Of a DNA stretch of 64,000 bases, positions 36,765 through 45,353 are shown in pieces (the stretch's first letter is position 1; every line of letters starts with the position of its first letter). A program made the position numbers and the translations under genes. This DNA is from Thiosulfatihalobacter marinus. Lineage in GTDB: Bacteria; Pseudomonadota; Alphaproteobacteria; Rhodobacterales; Rhodobacteraceae. The notes under the pieces are model-generated. The model was not told the origin of the DNA, made no database searches, and worked only from the letters and a program-made list of their open reading frames with translations. The stretch spans positions 62,001 through 126,000 of the forward strand of contig NZ_JAECRZ010000004.1 in NCBI RefSeq assembly GCF_016019955.1, in the 5' to 3' direction.

Positions 36765-36804
36765 GTTTCGGGAGGTTCGCCCGCATCAGCCGAATAACAA
36801 AAAT

Positions 36805-36842
36805 CTGCACTGCGGCAATTTTCTCGCGCAACATTGTTGCGC
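36805..36842. promoter_or_regulatory. probable PhaR-type site and palindrome upstream of phbB
   Basis: CTGCACTGCGG (36805-36815) matches the published PhaR target CTGC-N3-GCAG at seven of eight fixed bases. Eleven bases further, GCGCAACATTGTTGCGC (36826-36842) is a perfect palindrome with a single central base. Both lie 60-97 bases before the phbB ATG. PhaR represses polyhydroxybutyrate genes in Paracoccus and Rhodobacter; its involvement here is inferred. Confidence 0.5.
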
Positions 36843-36901
36843 ATCAACAATTAAATGCGTAACAGAGTTACCAACGCATAACGCCAGATTGGAGGACACC
36901 C

Positions 36902-37627
36902 ATGGCACGAACAGCACTCGTCACCGGCGGATCGCGCGGGATCGGCGCGGCCATTTCCAAGGCCCTGAAAGCCGAAGGCTACAACGTCGCCGCATCCTAT
37001 GCCGGCAATGACGAAGCCGCCGCCGCCTTTACCGCCGAAACCGGAATCAAGACCTACAAATGGGACGTGGCCAGCTATGACGCTTCCGAGGCCGGAATTG
37101 CCCAGGTCGAGGCCGATCTTGGCCCGATTGACGTGGTTGTCGCCAATGCCGGCATCACCTGGGACGGATTCTTCCACAAGATGAAGCCTGAACAGTGGCA
37201 GAAGGTGATCGACACCAACCTGACCGGCGTGTTCAACACCGTGCGCCCGGTCTGGCCCGGCATGCGCGAGCGCAAGTTCGGCCGCGTGATCGTCATCTCG
37301 TCCGTGAACGGCCAAAAGGGTCAGGCCGGTCAGGTCAACTATGCCGCCACCAAGGCCGGAGACATCGGCATCGTGCGCTCGCTGGCCCAGGAAGGTGCGC
37401 GCGCCGGCATCACCGCCAACGCGGTCTGCCCCGGCTATATCGGCACCGAAATGGTGCGCGCCATCCCGCAGGAAGTTCTGGACAAGAACATCATCCCGCA
37501 GATCCCCGCAGGCCGCCTGGGCGAGCCTGAGGAAATCGCGCGCTGCGTGGCTTTCCTCGCGTCGGACGATGCCAGCTTCATCAACGGCTCGACGATCTCG
37601 GCCAACGGCGCCCAGTTCTTCAGCTAA
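36902..37627 (+). CDS. phbB: acetoacetyl-CoA reductase
   Basis: Reduces acetoacetyl-CoA to (R)-3-hydroxybutyryl-CoA with NADPH. The 241-residue short-chain dehydrogenase has TGGSRGIGAAI (cofactor motif), NAGITWDGFF, VISSVNGQKGQAGQVNY and YAATKAGDIG with the catalytic Tyr and Lys, and the family's C-terminal end. GGAGG precedes the ATG. It follows phbA in the usual order but has its own control region. No PHB synthase or phasin is in the window. Confidence 0.95.
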   Translation: MARTALVTGGSRGIGAAISKALKAEGYNVAASYAGNDEAAAAFTAETGIKTYKWDVASYDASEAGIAQVEADLGPIDVVVANAGITWDGFFHKMKPEQWQKVIDTNLTGVFNTVRPVWPGMRERKFGRVIVISSVNGQKGQAGQVNYAATKAGDIGIVRSLAQEGARAGITANAVCPGYIGTEMVRAIPQEVLDKNIIPQIPAGRLGEPEEIARCVAFLASDDASFINGSTISANGAQFFS

Positions 37628-37651
37628 GCCGCGCTGAACGCAAAATACATT

Positions 37652-37680
37652 GGGCCGCTCCAACCGGGGCGGCCCTTCTT
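37652..37680 (+). terminator. Rho-independent terminator after phbB
   Basis: GGGCCGC and GCGGCCC form a 7-bp stem with a 10-base loop (37652-37675), followed by TTCTT, 24 bases past the phbB stop. Confidence 0.75.
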
Positions 37681-37871
37681 GTTGCAAGGCACATTTGGCG
37701 CGGTTTCAAGGCCGCAGGCCGCCGCGCCGCCGCCCGACCTCCCCCCGGGAGGGCGCTTTGGCACCGATGTATCAACCTGTTTTATGATCAGATCGTTGCA
37801 AGACAAACCGCGTCCCAGAGACCGCAAAGGCGCCCACCCGAGGTCGGGCCCCGGCGCGCGTCCCCCGAAAA
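37681..37871. other. gene-free stretch between phbB and the small-protein unit
   Basis: I see no supported gene here: the open frames lack ribosome sites and recognisable proteins, and the base composition is GC- and CCGCCG-rich. It separates the phbB terminator from the terminator at 37872. A decayed gene cannot be excluded. Confidence 0.5.
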
Positions 37872-37899
37872 GAAAAGGACCGCCCTTCACAGGCGGTCC
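37872..37899 (-). terminator. Rho-independent terminator on the minus strand
   Basis: GGACCGCC and GGCGGTCC form a perfect 8-bp stem with a 7-base loop (37877-37899), followed on the minus strand by TTTTCTTTTC. The nearest minus-strand gene is the small protein at 38188, from which it is now separated by the MITE. Confidence 0.8.
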
Positions 37900-37920
37900 C
37901 CATCATCCCGTAAGTGCCTA

Positions 37921-38182
37921 GGGTCAGGACCCATTAATCCCGCGCCACTGGTTTGACAGATTTGCTGTCTGACTACGTACAATGCCGCAGGAATAGTGGT
38001 TCTATTTCAAGGCATTGAAAGGACGTCAGGCGGCAAATCCGTCAAATCCGCAGGACGCCAAAACCATTTTATCTCAGCGGCTTGGCACGCTTGGAAATAG
38101 AGCCACTATATCCGGCGCGCGCCAAACCCCCGATATTTCGTGGATTTGGCGCCAGTGGTGCAGGATTAATGGGTGCTGACCC
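37921..38182 (+). mobile_element. MITE-like element, copy 1 (262 bp)
   Basis: A 262-bp element that begins GGGTCAGGACCCATTAATC and ends with its inverted repeat (31-bp arms with three mismatches). TA lies on the left and AA on the right, so the target duplication is imperfect. It differs from copy 2 (48780-49041) by about ten substitutions and no indels. Inside are further inverted repeats (ATAGTGG..TCTATTTC near both ends). It carries no open frame and would depend on a transposase elsewhere. Confidence 0.85.
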
Positions 38183-38187
38183 AAGTC

Positions 38188-38346
38188 TCAGGCGCAGCGG
38201 GAAGGTTCCGTAAGAACCGCGCGGTCCAGCGGAACGTCCTTGCGTGCAAACAGCCACTTGAAAACAGAAACAAGGGCCTGCCCCCGCGCGGCATGTGCGT
38301 CGCGATAGGCGCGGGCGGTGCGGGCATTGGATGCAACTTCAAACAT
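38188..38346 (-). CDS. small conserved-looking soluble protein
   Basis: A 52-residue basic protein beginning MFEVASNARTARAYRDAHAA and containing GQALVSVFKWLFARKD. AAGGAGG lies at ideal spacing before the ATG, one of the best ribosome sites in the window, so the gene is real. An ATG 39 bases further up would extend it but lacks such a site. I do not know a function. Its stop codon is only 5 bases from MITE copy 1. It is divergent from the LysR gene across 109 bases that contain the palindrome at 38433. Confidence 0.75.
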   Translation of the reverse strand: MFEVASNARTARAYRDAHAARGQALVSVFKWLFARKDVPLDRAVLTEPSRCA

Positions 38347-38432
38347 GGTGGCCTCCTTGGGGCTGTGCGATATGTCTTGCACTCAATATGGATTTAACCG
38401 TTCCCCTTCACAAACGAGACTTTTCAAACATT

Positions 38433-38453
38433 CAGTTAAGTTGTACTTAACTG
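38433..38453. promoter_or_regulatory. perfect palindrome covering the LysR-gene translation start region
   Basis: CAGTTAAGT and ACTTAACTG are perfect 9-bp inverted arms around TGT, ending 2 bases before the ATG of the LysR-type gene. Inside it, T-N11-A, the LysR-type core, is present. The site occupies the place of a ribosome site. It is a strong candidate autoregulatory operator for the LysR gene and perhaps for the divergent small gene. Confidence 0.65.
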
Positions 38454-38455
38454 AG

Positions 38456-39403
38456 ATGCCGGATCGCCTGCCCTCGCTCACCGCCCTGCGCGCCTTCGAG
38501 GCCGCCGCCCGCCACATGTCCTTTGCCCAGGCCGCGGCCGAGTTGCACGTTACCCCCGCCGCGCTGTCCTACCAGATCAAGTCGCTCGAAGCGCATCTTG
38601 GCACCCCGCTTTTCCTGCGGCTCAACCGGGCGGTCCAGCTGACAGAGGCCGGGCGCACCCTGGCCCCCGGCACGCACGAGGCCTTTCAGACACTCACCAA
38701 TGCCTGGCGCAGCGCGACCCGCCTGCAAGACAACACCACGCTCAACGTCACCGCCGGTCCGGCGTTCACCGCAAAATGGCTGGCCCCGCGGCTTTACGAT
38801 TTCGCCCGTGACCACCCCGAGATCGACCTGCGCTTTTCCGCCACCCTGCGGCTGCTGGATTTCGATCGTGACGAGGTCGATGTCGCCATTCGCTTCGGTT
38901 ATGGTCCGGATGACGGGCTCTGGTCGCTGCCCCTGCGCGAAGAATGGGTGACGCCGGTCATGACACCCGAACTTGCGGCGCAATATCCCACGCCGCAAAG
39001 CCTGACGCGCGCGCCGCTGATGTTTGACGATTCCATCGATTTTCTTGATCCGCCCTGCGACTGGCCCACGTGGTTCCGCGCCGTCGGGATCCGATTCACC
39101 CCCACCCACGGCCCGCATTTTTCTCAGGCCGATCACGCGGTGGATGCCGCGTTGTCGGGCGCCGGAGTGGTTCTGGGGCGGCGCGCCATGGTGGTCAAGG
39201 ACCTGCACGAAGGCCGCCTGGTCGCGCCCTACCGGGTGGCATTGGAATCCAAGGCGCGGTTCCGTTTCCTCTGCCGCCCCGGCACCGAAAACCGCCCCCA
39301 GATCGCCGCCTTCCGCGACTGGATGCTGCGAGAGGTGGACAAAACCGCCTCGGTGCATGACACACTGGACATTATTCCGGTCGAAGAGGTGCCCCCCGCA
39401 TGA
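38456..39403 (+). CDS. LysR-type transcriptional regulator (GcvA-like)
   Basis: A 315-residue regulator: the winged helix-turn-helix spans about residues 4-64 (LPSLTALRAFEAAARHMSFA.., then VTPAALSYQIKSLEAHLGTPLF), followed by a substrate-binding domain from about 92. The opening and the RPQIAAFRDWML end fit the GcvA branch. The ATG at 38456 is chosen since the HTH begins there, although a palindrome rather than a ribosome site precedes it; an upstream start or leaderless mRNA is possible. Its stop overlaps the exporter start (ATGA), so it probably controls that exporter. Confidence 0.9.
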   Translation: MPDRLPSLTALRAFEAAARHMSFAQAAAELHVTPAALSYQIKSLEAHLGTPLFLRLNRAVQLTEAGRTLAPGTHEAFQTLTNAWRSATRLQDNTTLNVTAGPAFTAKWLAPRLYDFARDHPEIDLRFSATLRLLDFDRDEVDVAIRFGYGPDDGLWSLPLREEWVTPVMTPELAAQYPTPQSLTRAPLMFDDSIDFLDPPCDWPTWFRAVGIRFTPTHGPHFSQADHAVDAALSGAGVVLGRRAMVVKDLHEGRLVAPYRVALESKARFRFLCRPGTENRPQIAAFRDWMLREVDKTASVHDTLDIIPVEEVPPA

Positions 39404-40266
39404 CCCGGTCCCGCGCCACCGCCATCGGCTTTGTCGCCGTTCTGCTTTGGGCTTTGCTGGCGCTGTTCACCGTGGGCACGGCGCCCACGCCGCCGCTTCT
39501 GCTCAACGCGATCAGCTTTACCATCGGCGGCGGGATCGGCATGATCTGGGTTGCACGCACGGGCGGTTTTGCACGGCTGCGCGCCATCAGCTGGAAGATT
39601 TACGCCTTTGGCACGCTGGGCCTGTTTGGCTATCACGCGCTCTATTTCAGCGCCCTGCGCCTTGCGCCCGCTGCCGAGGCCGGGCTGATCGCCTATCTCT
39701 GGCCGCTGCTGATCGTGCTGTTTTCCGGCCTCCTGCCCGGCGAACGGCTGCGGCGCGGCCACCTTGTCGGGGCGCTGTGCGGATTTGCCGGTGCCGCACT
39801 GATCATCGCCGGGGGCAGCGGTGCGGGTTTCGACATCACCTCTCTGCCCGGCTACCTGCTGGCGCTGGCCGGCGCGCTCACCTGGGCGGGCTATTCCGTC
39901 ATCTCGCGCCACCTGGGCGCGGCCCCCACCGCCACCGTCGCCGTGTTCTGCGTGGCTACGGCGATCCTGTCCGCCGGGCTGCATCTTGTACTGGAGGAAA
40001 CCATCTGGCCCGCCACGCCGCTGGCCTGGGCGTCGGCACTGGCGCTTGGGCTCGGCCCGGTGGGGCTGGCCTTCTATGTCTGGGATATCGGGGTCAAAAG
40101 GGGCGACATCCAGCTTTTGGGCACCGCATCCTATGCGGCTCCGCTCTTGTCGACACTGATCCTTGTGGGGGTCGGTGTCGCAGAGCCAACATGGTTGCTG
40201 GCCGCTGCGACCGTTCTGATCACCGGCGGCGCGATCCTTGCCGCGCGCGCCAGCTTGCGGGGCTGA
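39400..40266 (+). CDS. EamA/DMT-family exporter (YddG-like)
   Basis: A 288-residue membrane protein with about ten helices and two EamA halves (roughly 1-140 and 145-286). The first half has SALRLAPAAEAGLIAYLWPLLIVLF and the second GPVGLAFYVWDIGVKRGD, typical of the drug/metabolite superfamily and close to the YddG type that exports aromatic amino acids and related compounds. The substrate is inferred. It overlaps the LysR gene by 4 bases and ends next to the convergent DUF465 gene with no gap. Confidence 0.85.
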   Translation: MTRSRATAIGFVAVLLWALLALFTVGTAPTPPLLLNAISFTIGGGIGMIWVARTGGFARLRAISWKIYAFGTLGLFGYHALYFSALRLAPAAEAGLIAYLWPLLIVLFSGLLPGERLRRGHLVGALCGFAGAALIIAGGSGAGFDITSLPGYLLALAGALTWAGYSVISRHLGAAPTATVAVFCVATAILSAGLHLVLEETIWPATPLAWASALALGLGPVGLAFYVWDIGVKRGDIQLLGTASYAAPLLSTLILVGVGVAEPTWLLAAATVLITGGAILAARASLRG

Positions 40267-40431
40267 TCACGCCGACAGGCGCTCAATCTCTTCCTTGAGC
40301 TTCAGCTTCTGTTTCTTCATCTCCGCGATTTCCAGATCGCTGGAGCCGGGCGATCGCTGTTCCTGTTCGACTTGATCCGAGAGGGCTTCGTGCTTGCGTT
40401 TCAGTTCTTCCAGGTGCGCGCTCACGCTCAT
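40267..40431 (-). CDS. DUF465 (YdcH-like) small coiled-coil protein
   Basis: A 54-residue protein, almost wholly charged helix: SAHLEELKRKHEALSDQVEQ, a Pro-Gly break (QRSPGSSD), then LEIAEMKKQKLKLKEEIERL. This hairpin of two short helices is the DUF465/YdcH pattern. AGGAGAT precedes the ATG. It is convergent with the exporter, whose stop it directly abuts. Function unknown. Confidence 0.85.
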   Translation of the reverse strand: MSVSAHLEELKRKHEALSDQVEQEQRSPGSSDLEIAEMKKQKLKLKEEIERLSA

Positions 40432-40612
40432 TCTCTATCTCCTCTCAAGTTAAGACAACACCGTCAGTGCAGCACAAATCCCGCAGACTGTCACGCGCCG
40501 AGTGCGTCAAACTTGTGACAGAAGTGGATTTTTGCCGACCTGCCGCGCAGCCCGTTTTCCCCGGCAGGACCGGCAGATCGCCGCAAGCCCCGGCAAAACC
40601 CGAGAAAATCAC

Positions 40613-41392
40613 TCAGCCAGCGCGACGCGCGCGCCCGCGCGCCGGAAATTCCAGCGCCGCACCGTCCCGCAGCACGGCGCGAATCTGCGCTGTATAGCTT
40701 TCCCGGTCCCCGTCATGCGCCGCACCCGCGTGCATCACCACCGGCGCGTGCAGGCAAAACGCGGCCCGCCCGCCCTTGCGCGCCCGCACCAGAACAAGCC
40801 CGGGCGCGCGGCCCGTGCGCGCTTGCAGCGGCAGCACCTCGACAGATCCCAGCCGCCCCAGCATCGCCACCAACAGATCGGGCAGCCGTTCGGTGCGGTG
40901 AATGAAACTTGCATATCCTCCGGGTGCCAGCCGGCGCGCGGCCACATCCACCCAGCTCTTCAGCGGCGTCGCCTCGCCCATGGCCATCTCGCGGCCCGGC
41001 TCTTCGGCCATGGTGCTGCTGCCCCGGTCGAAATAGGGCGGATTGGCCAGAACGTGGTCAAACCGGGCCTGCCGCAAATCGCCCGGCAACCGCGCCAGGT
41101 CTGCCGTCACGATCCGCGCCGCCTGCCGGTTCGCCGCGGCATTGTCCTGCGCCAGCGCGGCATACTCCGCTTGCAGCTCCACCCCCGTCAGCTCCAGCCC
41201 CGGCACCCGCGCGCCCAGACAAAACAGCGCCGTGCCCACGCCACAGCCCAGCTCCAGCACCCGCTGCCCGTCCCGCGCCGGAACCGAGGCCGCCAGCAGC
41301 ACCGGATCCACCCCCGCGCGATAGCCGCGCGCGGGCTGGCGAATGCGCACCCGCCCGTCAAGATAGCCGTTTTCCGTGATCGTGGCGCTCAC
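40613..41392 (-). CDS. tRNA1(Val) (adenine37-N6)-methyltransferase-like protein
   Basis: A 259-residue class I methyltransferase. GYRAGVDPVLLAASVPA is the usual TrmN6/YfiC opening, VLELGCGVGTA is the SAM-binding loop, and ANPPYFDRG (NPPY) is the catalytic motif for N6-adenine methylation. The C-terminus is short and basic. It overlaps the DUF2007 gene by 4 bases (ATGA), so the two are co-translated. The tRNA target is inferred from the family. Confidence 0.85.
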   Translation of the reverse strand: MSATITENGYLDGRVRIRQPARGYRAGVDPVLLAASVPARDGQRVLELGCGVGTALFCLGARVPGLELTGVELQAEYAALAQDNAAANRQAARIVTADLARLPGDLRQARFDHVLANPPYFDRGSSTMAEEPGREMAMGEATPLKSWVDVAARRLAPGGYASFIHRTERLPDLLVAMLGRLGSVEVLPLQARTGRAPGLVLVRARKGGRAAFCLHAPVVMHAGAAHDGDRESYTAQIRAVLRDGAALEFPARGRARRAG

Positions 41393-41610
41393 ATCGAGCG
41401 TCCCAGCTCGATCCCATTGTCCCGCATCACCACTTCGGCGGCGGCCAGTTCCGTGCTGCGCACCATCAGGCGGCGCGGCAAAATGCCGATCGACCCTTCC
41501 AGCACGCTCATATTTACGTCCATTTCAAAGCAGTCTATACCCTCCCCCCGAAGCAGGGCTGAGGCAAACGCGATGATCGTCGGGTCATTACTGCGCAAAA
41601 GCTCGTTCAT
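41389..41610 (-). CDS. DUF2007 domain protein
   Basis: A 73-residue protein: LLRSNDPTIIAFASALLRGE followed by GIDCFEMDVNMSVLEGSIG and a C-terminal ELAAAEVVMRDNGIEL. This is the DUF2007 (putative signal-transducing) pattern of a small ferredoxin-like fold. It is the first gene of a pair with the TrmN6-like methyltransferase and is divergent from the polyprenyl synthase gene (58-base gap between starts). Confidence 0.85.
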   Translation of the reverse strand: MNELLRSNDPTIIAFASALLRGEGIDCFEMDVNMSVLEGSIGILPRRLMVRSTELAAAEVVMRDNGIELGRSM

Positions 41611-41668
41611 ACTGGGGATGTAAGATCAGGGACGGCCCGGAGTCGACCCCTGTTACGGGAACTTGACC

Positions 41669-42670
41669 ATGAGTCTTGATGACGCCGCCACAAAACCGCA
41701 CGAAGCACTGGCCAGATTGCTGCAACAGGAACTGGCGGCGGTGAACGGCCTGATCCAGGAACGCATGGCCTCGCAACACGCCCCCCGCATTCCCGAAGTC
41801 ACCGCGCATCTTGTGGGGGCCGGCGGCAAACGCCTGCGCCCGATGCTGACCCTGGCCGCCGCGCGGCTGTGTGGCTATGACGGGCCCTATCACGTGCATC
41901 TGGCCGCCACCGTGGAATTCATCCACACCGCAACCCTGCTGCATGACGATGTGGTGGATGAAAGCCGTCAGCGCCGGGGCCGCCCCACGGCCAACCTGTT
42001 GTGGGACAACAAATCCTCGGTTCTGGTGGGCGACTACCTGTTTTCCCGCAGCTTCCAGCTGATGACGGAAACCGGCAATATCGACGTGCTGCGCATCCTG
42101 TCCAATGCCTCGGCCACGATTGCCGAGGGCGAAGTGCTGCAACTCACCGCCGCCACCGATCTGCGCACCGACGAATCCATCTACCTGCAAGTGGTACGCG
42201 GCAAGACGGCGGCGCTGTTTTCCGCCGCGACCGAAGTGGGCGGAGTGATTGCCGGGGCCGATCCGGCGCATGTGCAGGCACTGTTCGATTACGGCGACGC
42301 GCTGGGGATCGCCTTCCAGATTGCCGACGATCTGCTGGACTACCAGGGAGACAGCAAGACCACCGGCAAGAACGTGGGCGACGATTTCCGCGAACGCAAG
42401 CTGACGCTGCCGGTGATCAAGGCGGTCGCACAGGCCACCGGGGACGAGCGCGCCTTCTGGGTGCGCACCATCGAAAAGGGCAAACAGGCCGACGGCGATC
42501 TGGATCGGGCGCTGGCGATCATGGACAAATACGACACGCTGCGCGCCACGCGGGCCGATGCCATGGCCTGGGCCGACAAGGCCAAGACCGCCATCGCCAC
42601 CCTGCCCGAACACGAGATCCGCACCCTGCTGGGCGACATCGCCGATTACGTGGTCGCCCGTCTGGCCTGA
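41669..42670 (+). CDS. ispB: polyprenyl diphosphate synthase (ubiquinone side chain)
   Basis: A 333-residue trans-prenyltransferase that makes the long side chain of ubiquinone (probably decaprenyl, as Rhodobacteraceae use Q10; chain length cannot be read here). Two Asp-rich motifs, LLHDDVVDE and FQIADDLLDYQGD, bind magnesium diphosphate, and GGKRLRP is the allyl-substrate Arg/Lys site. The ATG at 41669 has GGGA 8 bases upstream; a TTG 6 bases earlier is less likely. It converges with ispE, another isoprenoid gene. Confidence 0.93.
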   Translation: MSLDDAATKPHEALARLLQQELAAVNGLIQERMASQHAPRIPEVTAHLVGAGGKRLRPMLTLAAARLCGYDGPYHVHLAATVEFIHTATLLHDDVVDESRQRRGRPTANLLWDNKSSVLVGDYLFSRSFQLMTETGNIDVLRILSNASATIAEGEVLQLTAATDLRTDESIYLQVVRGKTAALFSAATEVGGVIAGADPAHVQALFDYGDALGIAFQIADDLLDYQGDSKTTGKNVGDDFRERKLTLPVIKAVAQATGDERAFWVRTIEKGKQADGDLDRALAIMDKYDTLRATRADAMAWADKAKTAIATLPEHEIRTLLGDIADYVVARLA

Positions 42671-42683
42671 GCCGCGACGCGCC

Positions 42684-43508
42684 TCACCGCAACCGGCAGG
42701 CCCGTACCCACCAGGCCGGACAGGCCGCGCGCAACGCCGCCGCGCCAGCCTCGGCGCTGTCCTGCGTGTCAAACAGCGCGAAACAGGTCGCGCCCGATCC
42801 CGACATGCGCACCATCAGCGCCCCGGGCAAATCCGCCAGCGCCGCCAGAACCGCGCCAATCACCGGCTGTTGCGCCATCGCCGGTGGCTCCAGATCGTTG
42901 CGCTGTTGCGTCGCCCAGCCCGCCACATCCGCAACCGACATCGCCGTCGGGACCGGCGCCATCGGCGGATTGTCCTTGCGTGCCAGCGATTTGAACACCG
43001 ACGGCGTGGATACCTCCACGCCGGGATTGACCAGCACCGCCGGAAGCTCGGGCAAGCCCTCAACCGGCGACACGACCTCGCCGATCCCTTCCATCACCGC
43101 CGCGCGTGCCAACAGGCACACCGGCACATCCGCCCCCAGCGACAGCCCATGATCCACGGGCAAATTCCGCCCCGCCAGCGCCACCAGCGCCCGCAGCGCC
43201 GCCGCCGCATCCGACGACCCTCCGCCGATACCGGCAGCGGCGGGCAGGTGTTTTTCCAACGTAAGATGCGCCTGCACCCCCAGCGCCTCCGCCGCGCGCC
43301 ATACAAGGTTGCTTTGGTCCGCAGGCACCCCCCGCGCCATCGGCCCGCGCACGTCCAACGACATGACCCGCGCGGCGCGCGCGGTCACGCGATCCCCGAC
43401 ATCGGCGAACACCACCAGCGATTGCAACAGATGATACCCGTCAGCGCGCTGGCCGGTCACATGCAGGGTCAGGTTGATCTTGGCCGGGGCAAATGCCTCA
43501 ACCGTCAT
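42684..43508 (-). CDS. ispE: 4-diphosphocytidyl-2-C-methyl-D-erythritol kinase
   Basis: The ATP-dependent kinase of the non-mevalonate isoprenoid pathway. The 274 residues open with [20 protein letters not shown] (GYH follows), and [18 protein letters not shown] is the GHMP-kinase ATP motif; [12 protein letters not shown] is the third motif. The start was chosen at MTVEAFAP, overlapping the TPR-gene stop by 11 bases, because the frame further upstream reads through the TPR gene. It is the second gene of a pair with the TPR protein. Confidence 0.95.
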   Translation of the reverse strand: MTVEAFAPAKINLTLHVTGQRADGYHLLQSLVVFADVGDRVTARAARVMSLDVRGPMARGVPADQSNLVWRAAEALGVQAHLTLEKHLPAAAGIGGGSSDAAAALRALVALAGRNLPVDHGLSLGADVPVCLLARAAVMEGIGEVVSPVEGLPELPAVLVNPGVEVSTPSVFKSLARKDNPPMAPVPTAMSVADVAGWATQQRNDLEPPAMAQQPVIGAVLAALADLPGALMVRMSGSGATCFALFDTQDSAEAGAAALRAACPAWWVRACRLR

Positions 43509-45207
43509 TGGCCACCTGGAGCGGCGGTGCGCCTTCCTCTTGCAGCACCACGTCCAGCCCCACTTCCAGCTTGCGCCGGATCCTGTCGGGCTTGGCCTCT
43601 TCCGCCGTTTCCTCGTCGACAAAGCTCAGCGCCCGCCGCCACTGGAATTCAGCTTCAAGCTGGCGACCCACCGCCCAATAGACATCGCCCAGATGATCGT
43701 TCACCACCGGGTCCACCGGCATCAGCTCGGTCGCCCGTTCCATGGGTTCCACAGCTTCCTCGAACCGCCCCAGCCGAAACAGGACCCAGCCCAGCGAATC
43801 TACGATATAGCCGCTGTCGGGCCGGGCCGCGACGGCGCGCTCGATCATGTCCAGCGCCTCGTCCAGCTTGATCTTTTTCTCAACCATCGTGTAGCCAAGA
43901 TAGTTCAACACCTGCGGCTGCTCCGGGCTCAGCTCCAGCGCGGCGCGGAAATCCGCCTCGGCCCTGGGCCAGTCCCCCATCCGCTCATACGATATGCCGC
44001 GCGCGTAATAGATGAACCACTGGCGCTCCTCGGCCTCGTCATACAGATTCAACGCCCGGTCATAGGCCGCAACCGCGCCCGCGAAATCCTTTTCCTGACG
44101 CAACAGATCGCCCAGCGCGGTGTGCACCACGGGCAGATCGCCATGGGTACGCGCCAGTTGTTCCAGCACCTCGATGGCCGCCTCGGTCTTGCCCGACTGG
44201 CGCAGCGCCTCGGACCGGCCAAGCTCGGCGGCATGGAAAGACGGATTGTCCGCCGGGATCTGCCTGTAGGCCTCTGTCGCCAATTCGTAGCGGCCCAGCG
44301 TTTCCAGCAATTCGGCGGTCAGCAGCCGCGCGTCGGTCAGGCCCGGGCGCAGGAATTCGGCGACCCGCGAATACAGCAGCGTATAGTCGGCATTGGCCTC
44401 GTTGCGCAGCGCGCTGGCCAGTGAATAGAATACTTCGGCCACGCCGTCGGCGGCACTTGTGACATGGGTGAATGGCAGCACCTCGCCCGCGTCCAGCGCG
44501 GCCCGCATCTGGCGAAGCGCGGGGTCCAGATCGCCACCGAACAGGTCATCCAGCATGGCAAGGGCCTCGTTGTTGCGGTCCAGCTGGCTCATGATCTCCA
44601 ATCGTGCCATGATCCCGCGCCGCGTCATCTGTACCCCGTTCAGATCCCCGGTCGCATAGATTGCCTCGGCCCCCTCGAAATCGCCGACCGATGCCAGCGC
44701 CAGCGCCTTGTGGAAGGCCGCGAACCCGCCCAGTCCGGGCTGTTTGGCCACCACGTCGAACGCGGCCAGCCCCGCCGACATATCGCCCCGCCCGATCTCG
44801 CTCCAGGCGGTCAGCAAGCCGTCCACCAACGGTCCGACAAACCCCTCGTCGCCCAGACGGCCCAGCAGGTCGTCAAAGGCGCCGTCATGCACCAGCCCGG
44901 CTGCCAGCACCATATTCGCCAGCTGGCTTTGCATCCCGCCGTCGTCCATCCGCCGCGCAATCGGCAAGGCATTCTCAAGCTTGCCCAGCGACAGAAAGGC
45001 CAGCACCGCATTCTCCAGCAACACCGGGTTCCCCGAGTCGCGGATCAGCGCCCGGGTATAATATTGCGCGGCAGCCTCGAAATCGCTGTCATAGCTGGCC
45101 TGGCGGGCCGCCAGATACGAACCGGAAAGCCCCTCGGCATGACCCGGAAGGGATGCCGTTGCCAGAAGCGCCGACAAGGTGATGGAACGGAAAAGATGAC
45201 TGGCCAC
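43498..45207 (-). CDS. exported tetratricopeptide-repeat protein (GTG start)
   Basis: A 569-residue protein with an N-terminal signal ([20 protein letters not shown], then PGHA) and many TPR units; the clearest lie in the C-terminal half, for example from [20 protein letters not shown] and from [20 protein letters not shown]. The GTG at 45207 is chosen because GGGAG lies 6 bases upstream and it places the signal at the N-terminus; there is no ATG near. TPR arrays mediate protein contacts, in the periplasm here. Partner unknown. It precedes ispE with an 11-base overlap. Confidence 0.85.
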   Translation of the reverse strand: MASHLFRSITLSALLATASLPGHAEGLSGSYLAARQASYDSDFEAAAQYYTRALIRDSGNPVLLENAVLAFLSLGKLENALPIARRMDDGGMQSQLANMVLAAGLVHDGAFDDLLGRLGDEGFVGPLVDGLLTAWSEIGRGDMSAGLAAFDVVAKQPGLGGFAAFHKALALASVGDFEGAEAIYATGDLNGVQMTRRGIMARLEIMSQLDRNNEALAMLDDLFGGDLDPALRQMRAALDAGEVLPFTHVTSAADGVAEVFYSLASALRNEANADYTLLYSRVAEFLRPGLTDARLLTAELLETLGRYELATEAYRQIPADNPSFHAAELGRSEALRQSGKTEAAIEVLEQLARTHGDLPVVHTALGDLLRQEKDFAGAVAAYDRALNLYDEAEERQWFIYYARGISYERMGDWPRAEADFRAALELSPEQPQVLNYLGYTMVEKKIKLDEALDMIERAVAARPDSGYIVDSLGWVLFRLGRFEEAVEPMERATELMPVDPVVNDHLGDVYWAVGRQLEAEFQWRRALSFVDEETAEEAKPDRIRRKLEVGLDVVLQEEGAPPLQVANDG

Positions 45208-45264
45208 AGAAGGCTCCCGCAATAGACGATTGCGAAAACCTAGTCTGCCCCCCGCCGACACGCA

Positions 45265-45290
45265 ATGGGGCGGCCCGCAGACCGCCCCAT
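45265..45290 (-). terminator. hairpin after the etf-QO gene
   Basis: ATGGGGCGG and CCGCCCCAT form a perfect 9-bp stem around an 8-base loop, 64 bases past the etf-QO stop. No T-tract follows on the minus strand, so termination is likely but not assured. Confidence 0.55.
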
Positions 45291-45353
45291 GAAAGTGATG
45301 AAATGTGACCGTTGCGCCCGTCGCGCGGGCACGCGCGGGCAATTGCCGCGCGA

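Noticed and set aside
38318-38456. Upstream extension of the LysR-type gene by 46 codons
   Set aside because: The extension runs through the divergent gene's leader and the palindrome, has no homology-like features, and the HTH begins naturally at 38456.
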